From the NCBI GenBank assembly GCA_964392775.1, contig CAYMRD010000004.1, positions 1 to 64,000 on the forward strand: a DNA stretch of 64,000 nucleotides, read 5' to 3'. Both the position numbers and the translations under genes were made by a program. The stretch's first letter is position 1. The number at the start of each line of letters is the position of its first letter. The stretch comes from UKL13-3 sp964392775. GTDB taxonomy: Bacteria > Bacteroidota > Bacteroidia > UKL13-3. The notes beneath the pieces are model-generated. The model did no database searches. It was not told the origin of the DNA and saw only the letters and a program-made list of their open reading frames with translations. Shown piece after piece: positions 59,989 through 64,000 of this stretch.

Positions 59989-61431
59989 ATGACAAAACAT
60001 GTATTAGAAATCATTTACCTCATTGCCTCTGTAACATTTATATTAGGTTTAAAAATGCTTGGTACACCTGCCACTGCGCGCAAAGGAAATCTTATTGCGG
60101 CATTTGGAATGACCATTGCCATTTTTGCAACCATCTTTTTGTATACGGATAAAAGTGGAAATCACCTCAAAAACCTGCCCCTCATTTTTGGTGGATTGCT
60201 CGTAGGAACCATTGTGGGCTGGATTGCGGCCAAACGTGTTCAGATGACAGCCATGCCCGAAATGGTGAGTTTGTTTAACGGTATGGGTGGCGCGTGTGCC
60301 ATGCTTATTTCGGTGATCGAGTTTCAGCATCTTTCAGAGGCAATGTCTAATCCAATGTATTTGGCAGCTATGGCTGTTTCCGGGAATGCAAATAATTTAA
60401 CAGGATCATTATCAACCATTATGGTTGGAATGATCATTGGTTCGGTTTCGTTTGCCGGAAGTATCATTGCTTATGGAAAACTAAGTGGTAAGGTAAAAGA
60501 CAAATCATTTGGTGCGCAACAGTTTATCAATATCGGTTTAATGTTGGTGATCGTGCTATTGGCTGCGATGGCCGTTGTGAAATTTGATGCCAATTTGTTT
60601 TATGCGGTATTGGCCCTTTCATTGGTGTATGGAGTTTTGTTTGTGCTGCCAATTGGCGGAGCCGATATGCCGGTGGTGATTTCGTTGCTTAACTCGTTTA
60701 CGGGAGTAGCCGCAGCGTGTGGCGGATTTTTATACGATAACAAGGTGATGCTGGTGGGTGGTATTTTGGTAGGAAGTGCCGGAACACTTTTGACCATTGT
60801 AATGTGCAAAGCGATGAACCGCAGTTTGCTCAATGTACTGATTGGAAATTTTGGCGGAGCCAAGGGCGAAGCGGCAACATCATCTTCATTCCAGGGTTCG
60901 ATTAAAGAAGTAAGTGGCAGCGATGCAGCTATTTTGATGAAGTATGCTAAAAAAGTAATTATCGTTCCGGGTTACGGATTGGCCGTTGCGCAAGCGCAGC
61001 ATGTGGTGCATGAGTTGGAAGAGCTGCTTGAAAAAGAAGGAGTGGAAGTGAAGTACGCCATTCACCCGGTGGCGGGACGTATGCCCGGACACATGAATGT
61101 ATTGCTGGCAGAGAGCAATGTGAGCTACGATAAGCTGGTAGAGATGGAGGAAATAAATCCTGAGTTTGCAACCACCGATGTGGTACTGGTGGTGGGTGCC
61201 AATGATGTGGTGAACCCTGCTGCTAAAACCGACCCTGCATCGCCTATTTACGGAATGCCGATTCTGGATGTAGAGAATGCCGCCCATGTGATTGTAAATA
61301 AACGAAGCATGAAAGCCGGTTATGCCGGAATAGAAAACGAATTGTTCTTCAAACCCAAAACCAGCATGTTGTTTGGTGATGCCAAAAAAGCGCTGACCGA
61401 ACTGGTAAGCGAGATTAAGAGTTTGGGGTAA
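59989..61431 (+). CDS. pntB: NAD(P) transhydrogenase subunit beta
   Basis: A 480-residue subunit with about nine N-terminal membrane helices (proton channel) and a C-terminal NADP(H)-binding domain III. Markers: EMVSLFNGMGGACAMLISVI, NSFTGVAAACGGFLYDNKVM, VIIVPGYGLAVAQAQHVVHE, HPVAGRMPGHMNVLLAE and VLVVGANDVVNPAAKTDPAS. Length matches the family. Intact, so the operon should still make a full transhydrogenase despite the insertions. Confidence 0.97.
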   Translation: MTKHVLEIIYLIASVTFILGLKMLGTPATARKGNLIAAFGMTIAIFATIFLYTDKSGNHLKNLPLIFGGLLVGTIVGWIAAKRVQMTAMPEMVSLFNGMGGACAMLISVIEFQHLSEAMSNPMYLAAMAVSGNANNLTGSLSTIMVGMIIGSVSFAGSIIAYGKLSGKVKDKSFGAQQFINIGLMLVIVLLAAMAVVKFDANLFYAVLALSLVYGVLFVLPIGGADMPVVISLLNSFTGVAAACGGFLYDNKVMLVGGILVGSAGTLLTIVMCKAMNRSLLNVLIGNFGGAKGEAATSSSFQGSIKEVSGSDAAILMKYAKKVIIVPGYGLAVAQAQHVVHELEELLEKEGVEVKYAIHPVAGRMPGHMNVLLAESNVSYDKLVEMEEINPEFATTDVVLVVGANDVVNPAAKTDPASPIYGMPILDVENAAHVIVNKRSMKAGYAGIENELFFKPKTSMLFGDAKKALTELVSEIKSLG

Positions 61432-61450
61432 ATGATGTGGTATGTTAGAT

Positions 61451-61475
61451 GCTTCGTTTAACTATAAAACGAAGC
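61451..61475. terminator. Hairpin after pntB
   Basis: GCTTCGTTT and AAACGAAGC form a 9-bp stem around a 7-base loop, 20 bases after the pntB stop. No T-tract follows. It may be a terminator or part of the boundary of the cassette-like region that begins here. Confidence 0.5.
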
Positions 61476-61495
61476 GAAATGGCGGATATAAACGA

Positions 61496-61502
61496 GTTAG
61501 GC
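61496..61502. other. attC R'-like boundary 1 (GTTAGGC)
   Basis: GTTAGGC in the context ACGAGTTAGGCGTAAGC fits the integron consensus GTTRRRY. It precedes the first AT-rich foreign gene. A GTTTAAC at 61456-61462 could act as the partner site but forms no convincing long stem with it. Candidate only. Confidence 0.35.
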
Positions 61503-61543
61503 GTAAGCTATAACGAACAAACAATCCTAAGGAAACAATCATT

Positions 61544-62107
61544 ATGGTTGACAAGAGAAAGTTAAAATATAGGAACTCTTTCATATTGGCAGGGGCAATG
61601 ACTCTTCTAGTTAGTGCTTTCAGTTTTTATACTCTCCTCAGAGCCCCAACACTTCTTGACTCTAATGAGTTAGTCTTCCTAATAGGAACATTGAAAGAAA
61701 AGCTTGTAATAGACAGTGATGGGAAAAACCATAAATCCATTGACATTAACCTTATTGAATACCCTGAGAATCTATTCAACATCAGATATAGTTCCTATTC
61801 AAGTATTCCTTACCCTGACGAATTGATTTTGAATTCACATTCGGGAGACTCTGTCATTATTGGAATAAGCAAAGAAGACTACAAGACGAAAATAACAAAG
61901 ACACAAGAACCTACACTTTTGAGCCATTTGCCCTCAAACATTTTTGTCTTTACAATAAGTATAAACAATGTTGAATACAGCTCAGTAGACAGCTATAATC
62001 AAAATAATTCAGCCGACAACGAATTAGGAAAATATGCTCTTCCGATTATCAGCGCAGGATTTCTTGTTATGACAATTTACTACAGAAGGAAATTAGCCAA
62101 CGCCTAA
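61544..62107 (+). CDS. Membrane protein of unknown function (cassette-like gene 1)
   Basis: A 187-residue protein with two likely membrane helices: near the N-terminus (FILAGAMTLLVSAFSFYTLL) and near the C-terminus (YALPIISAGFLVMTIYY), enclosing an extracytoplasmic domain. No family is recognised. The base composition and codon choice are more AT-rich than the pnt genes. Its stop overlaps the GCCTAAC of the attC-like palindrome, as in integron gene cassettes. Confidence 0.7.
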   Translation: MVDKRKLKYRNSFILAGAMTLLVSAFSFYTLLRAPTLLDSNELVFLIGTLKEKLVIDSDGKNHKSIDINLIEYPENLFNIRYSSYSSIPYPDELILNSHSGDSVIIGISKEDYKTKITKTQEPTLLSHLPSNIFVFTISINNVEYSSVDSYNQNNSADNELGKYALPIISAGFLVMTIYYRRKLANA

Positions 62108-62233
62108 CCCGCGTCTGCCGCAAGTGGCGCTAACTCGCTAATTGGTAGTTATCGTTTACGCATTTTTCTTATCTTAGCCTGACAATTAAACTCCCCGCAA
62201 TCGCCACCTGCGGCAGCCGCGGGAACGTTAGCT
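62102..62233. other. attC-like palindrome between two foreign genes
   Basis: GCCTAAC (62102-62108, matching RYYYAAC) opens the site. Arms 62108-62129 and 62202-62223 are complementary over 22 bp with two mismatches (outer ends CCCGCG/CGCGGG). GTTAGCT (62227-62233) closes it, with one mismatch to GTTRRRY. The total length of 132 bp and the layout fit a long attC site; no integrase gene is in the window. Confidence 0.5.
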
Positions 62234-62306
62234 GCAAGTATAGCGGACACCCAAACAACGAATAAAAACACAAATGAAAATTGACCTCTCTAATACTTAA
62301 AAATAA

Positions 62307-63185
62307 ATGACAGACAATATAGACGAAGAACATTTAGATAATCAGCAGCCAATCTCTCCATTGGAAAATCCTTCGGACGAGATTATCAACATTAAAGATA
62401 CAGAGAAAGCTAATTCAAATAAAGAAGCAGAAAATATGGAAGTACATCATCATGCTCACGACCCAGCAGCACCTCATCATAAGAAAAACTGGAAATCATA
62501 TTTCTGGGAGTTTTTAATGCTGTTCCTTGCTGTGTTCTGCGGTTTTATGGCAGAATGGCGATTAGAACATGTCATTGAACATAGCCGGGAAAAAGAATTT
62601 ATTAAGTCGATGATAGAAGATGCTCAAATTGATATTTCAAATATAGAAAGAGTGTCAAAAAATAACGAAAGAAATTTGCTCTACGCTGACTCACTTGCGA
62701 CAGCTTGTTATAATTACGAAATAGGAATGAGTAATGATTATGAAATTTATCGATTATACCGACATCTTCTATCGTCTGTAGAGGCATTAAAGCCGACAGA
62801 AAGAACATTATTGCAGTTAAATAACTCTGGAGGAATGCGACTAATCCGAAATAACCCCTCAGCAGATATGATAATTTTTTATGATGGTTTCGAAAAAGAT
62901 ATTAAGGGTCAACAGGAAGTTGCATATAAACTAAAATACGAATTTGCCAACGCCTCATTTGAACTTTTTAATTTTAAATATTTTAACCTGGGAAAGAGTC
63001 TGAGTGTGTCTCAGAATGCTCAACTATTGAACCACGATAAAATAAAGTTAACTCAATTTGCCAATAGAATAGCTATTTATGGCGGTGTCTTGACTAAATA
63101 TAATTTAGACTTAAAAGAAATGAATGAAAATGCAGTCAAGTTAATTAATACCTTACAAAAAGAGTATCATCTAACGGAAGAGTAG
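62307..63185 (+). CDS. Single-pass membrane protein with His-rich N-terminus (cassette-like gene 2)
   Basis: A 292-residue protein of a Bacteroidota family recognised by a His-rich segment (MEVHHHAHDPAAPHHKK) followed by KSYFWEFLMLFLAVFCGFMA, a membrane helix, and then EWRLEHVIEHSREKEFIKSM. The rest is helical with no catalytic motif. An in-frame ATG at 62436 (MEVHHHAH) is where many relatives begin, so the first 43 residues may be extra. Function unknown. AT-rich, between two cassette-like boundaries. Confidence 0.78.
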   Translation: MTDNIDEEHLDNQQPISPLENPSDEIINIKDTEKANSNKEAENMEVHHHAHDPAAPHHKKNWKSYFWEFLMLFLAVFCGFMAEWRLEHVIEHSREKEFIKSMIEDAQIDISNIERVSKNNERNLLYADSLATACYNYEIGMSNDYEIYRLYRHLLSSVEALKPTERTLLQLNNSGGMRLIRNNPSADMIIFYDGFEKDIKGQQEVAYKLKYEFANASFELFNFKYFNLGKSLSVSQNAQLLNHDKIKLTQFANRIAIYGGVLTKYNLDLKEMNENAVKLINTLQKEYHLTEE

Positions 63186-63276
63186 AAAAGCACGAACGTA
63201 TGACAATGGGGCATTTTTGACAGCGAACTTTTAGAAACAATAAATGAAAACTAACAATAAATACCAGCCGCAAAAC

Positions 63277-63283
63277 GTTGGGC
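63277..63283. other. attC R'-like boundary 3 (GTTGGGC)
   Basis: GTTGGGC in AAAACGTTGGGCGCAATTA matches GTTRRRY and resembles the boundary at 61496. A GCCCAAC at 63303-63309 is its complement but lies downstream, not upstream as expected for attC, and no clear partner precedes it. The rest of the 171-nt gap holds nothing else recognised. Confidence 0.3.
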
Positions 63284-63356
63284 GCAATTATCGTTGACAG
63301 CCAGCCCAACCGAAATACTAAATTTTGTGGACAGAAAAATTTTAAAAAATAGAAAA

Positions 63357-64000
63357 ATGAAAAAGAATTTCTTGACACTGACAGTTGCTTTGGCAACAAG
63401 TATTGCGACTTTAAACGCACAAAACGTACACATTCCAGATGCGAATTTTAAAGCGTTTTTGCTTGGACACACAGGTATTAACACCAATTCCGACAGCGAA
63501 ATTCAAGTAAGTGAAGCAGAGGCATATACAGGAGTTATGAATTGTGAAGTCCAAAACATTGCTGACCTTACAGGAATAGAAGCGTTTACTAATTTAACGG
63601 GATTGTATTGTTACAACAACTTGCTAACAAATTTGGATTTGAGTAGCAACACGGCTTTGACACTATTAAATTGTAGTGACAATCCACTAACGAGCTTAAA
63701 TGTAAGTAATAATACGGCTTTGATAGCATTAGATTGTAGCCACAATCAGTTAACAAGCTTAGATGTAAGCAATAATACGGCTTTGACATTATTAGCTTGT
63801 GGTGGCAATCAGTTAACAAGCCTAGATGTACGCAACAAGACGGCTTTGGCATTATTAGAATGCCAAAGCAACCAGCTAACAAGTTTGTATCTTAACAATG
63901 GGAACAACACCAATCTTACGCAGCTTTGGGCAGACAACAATCCAAATCTTAGTTGCATTCAAGTGGACGATTCCGCATACAGCACAGCGAATTGGATAAA
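63357..64000 (+). CDS. Secreted leucine-rich-repeat protein (partial at window edge)
   Basis: Runs off the right edge; 214 full codons are visible. A signal peptide (KKNFLTLTVALATSIATLNA) precedes VHIPDANFKAFLLGHTGINT, a common start of Bacteroidota LRR proteins. From about residue 80 there are five repeats of 21-23 residues of the form LTSLDVSNNTALTLLxCxxN, then NPNLSCIQVDD. Such proteins are usually exported and often carry a C-terminal type IX sorting domain, which would lie beyond this window. Likely surface or adhesion role. Confidence 0.85.
   Translation, partial: MKKNFLTLTVALATSIATLNAQNVHIPDANFKAFLLGHTGINTNSDSEIQVSEAEAYTGVMNCEVQNIADLTGIEAFTNLTGLYCYNNLLTNLDLSSNTALTLLNCSDNPLTSLNVSNNTALIALDCSHNQLTSLDVSNNTALTLLACGGNQLTSLDVRNKTALALLECQSNQLTSLYLNNGNNTNLTQLWADNNPNLSCIQVDDSAYSTANWI
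63650..63880. repeat. 63-bp tandem repeats encoding LRR units
   Basis: Imperfect 63-bp units containing ACGGCTTTGAC and AACAAGCTTAGATGTAAG encode successive 21-residue leucine-rich repeats. The high DNA identity between units suggests recent expansion. Confidence 0.8.

Noticed and set aside
63277..63309. GTTGGGC/GCCCAAC pair as a complete attC site
   Set aside because: The order is reversed compared with attC (R' before R''), so only the first heptamer is kept as a weak boundary candidate.

Overview
The window is about 64 kb of a Bacteroidota chromosome, probably an uncultured or draft-assembled relative of the Chitinophagales/Sphingobacteriales. Evidence for this is the family content (UpxY-type NusG paralogue, Fdt-type sugar genes, AlbA_2 regulators with repeat linkers, S23 four-helix-bundle genes, DUF4159, Wza/Wzc with a Tyr-rich tail), the lack of obvious Shine-Dalgarno sites, frequent TTG/GTG starts, and intergenic repeats of kinds common in this phylum. 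Three runs of exactly 100 N are scaffold gaps, and all three lie in or beside tandem repeats.

Region 1 (about 68-43692, all minus strand, transcribed from right to left) is a very large cell-surface polysaccharide locus. It opens with Wza and Wzc, then fdtA-fdtC-fdtB-type genes for a dTDP-3-acetamido-3,6-dideoxyhexose, a GtrB-like glycosyltransferase, an S23 gene, an UpxY/NusG antiterminator, a 1-kb repeat region with a gap, a winged-helix/nucleotidyltransferase regulator, an AlbA_2 regulator with debris of related genes, a UDP-uronate-type epimerase, and an ABC exporter (Wzm, Wzt). It continues with an aminotransferase/ATP-grasp/methyltransferase trio, ten GT4-type and four GT2-type glycosyltransferases, two acyltransferases, a Wzy/ligase-like protein, a CapK/PaaK-like enzyme, a second AlbA_2 regulator and WecB. 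Many junctions overlap by 1-14 nt, so long stretches are probably one translationally coupled operon. Two export routes (Wzm/Wzt and Wza/Wzc with a Wzy-like protein) are present together. Gene-end remnants (the wzt 5' end; the last codons of the winged-helix gene) show that the locus has been rearranged by recombination.

Region 2 (about 43753-57026) is mostly housekeeping: POT peptide transporter, SDR oxidoreductase, STAS protein, RNase Z, DHFR, two tandem paralogous lipoproteins, a DUF4159 protein, RsmE, a Pr6Pr-type membrane protein, ATP-dependent PEP carboxykinase, a LuxE-like protein overlapping a divergent lipoprotein, a tiny acidic protein and an HDAC-like hydrolase. Intergenic repeats occur at 45409-46172, 53644-54242 and 57027-57442.

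Region 3 (57443-61431) is a proton-translocating NAD(P) transhydrogenase operon (pntAa, pntAb, pntB) carrying a MntA/HepT toxin-antitoxin pair between the first two genes and an S23 gene bounded by 28-bp inverted repeats between the last two.

Region 4 (61432-64000) looks foreign and cassette-like: two AT-rich membrane-protein genes and the start of a secreted leucine-rich-repeat protein, separated by attC-like boundaries.

The most notable signals are: an intact AlbA_2 regulator with a spare C-terminal DNA-binding module downstream, sharing a 61-bp identical block beside a 12-bp repeat linker; the two S23 genes each enclosed by complementary repeats inside an operon; the doubly interrupted pnt operon; and the recombination scars in the polysaccharide locus. 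No tRNA, rRNA, CRISPR array or transposase was recognised.
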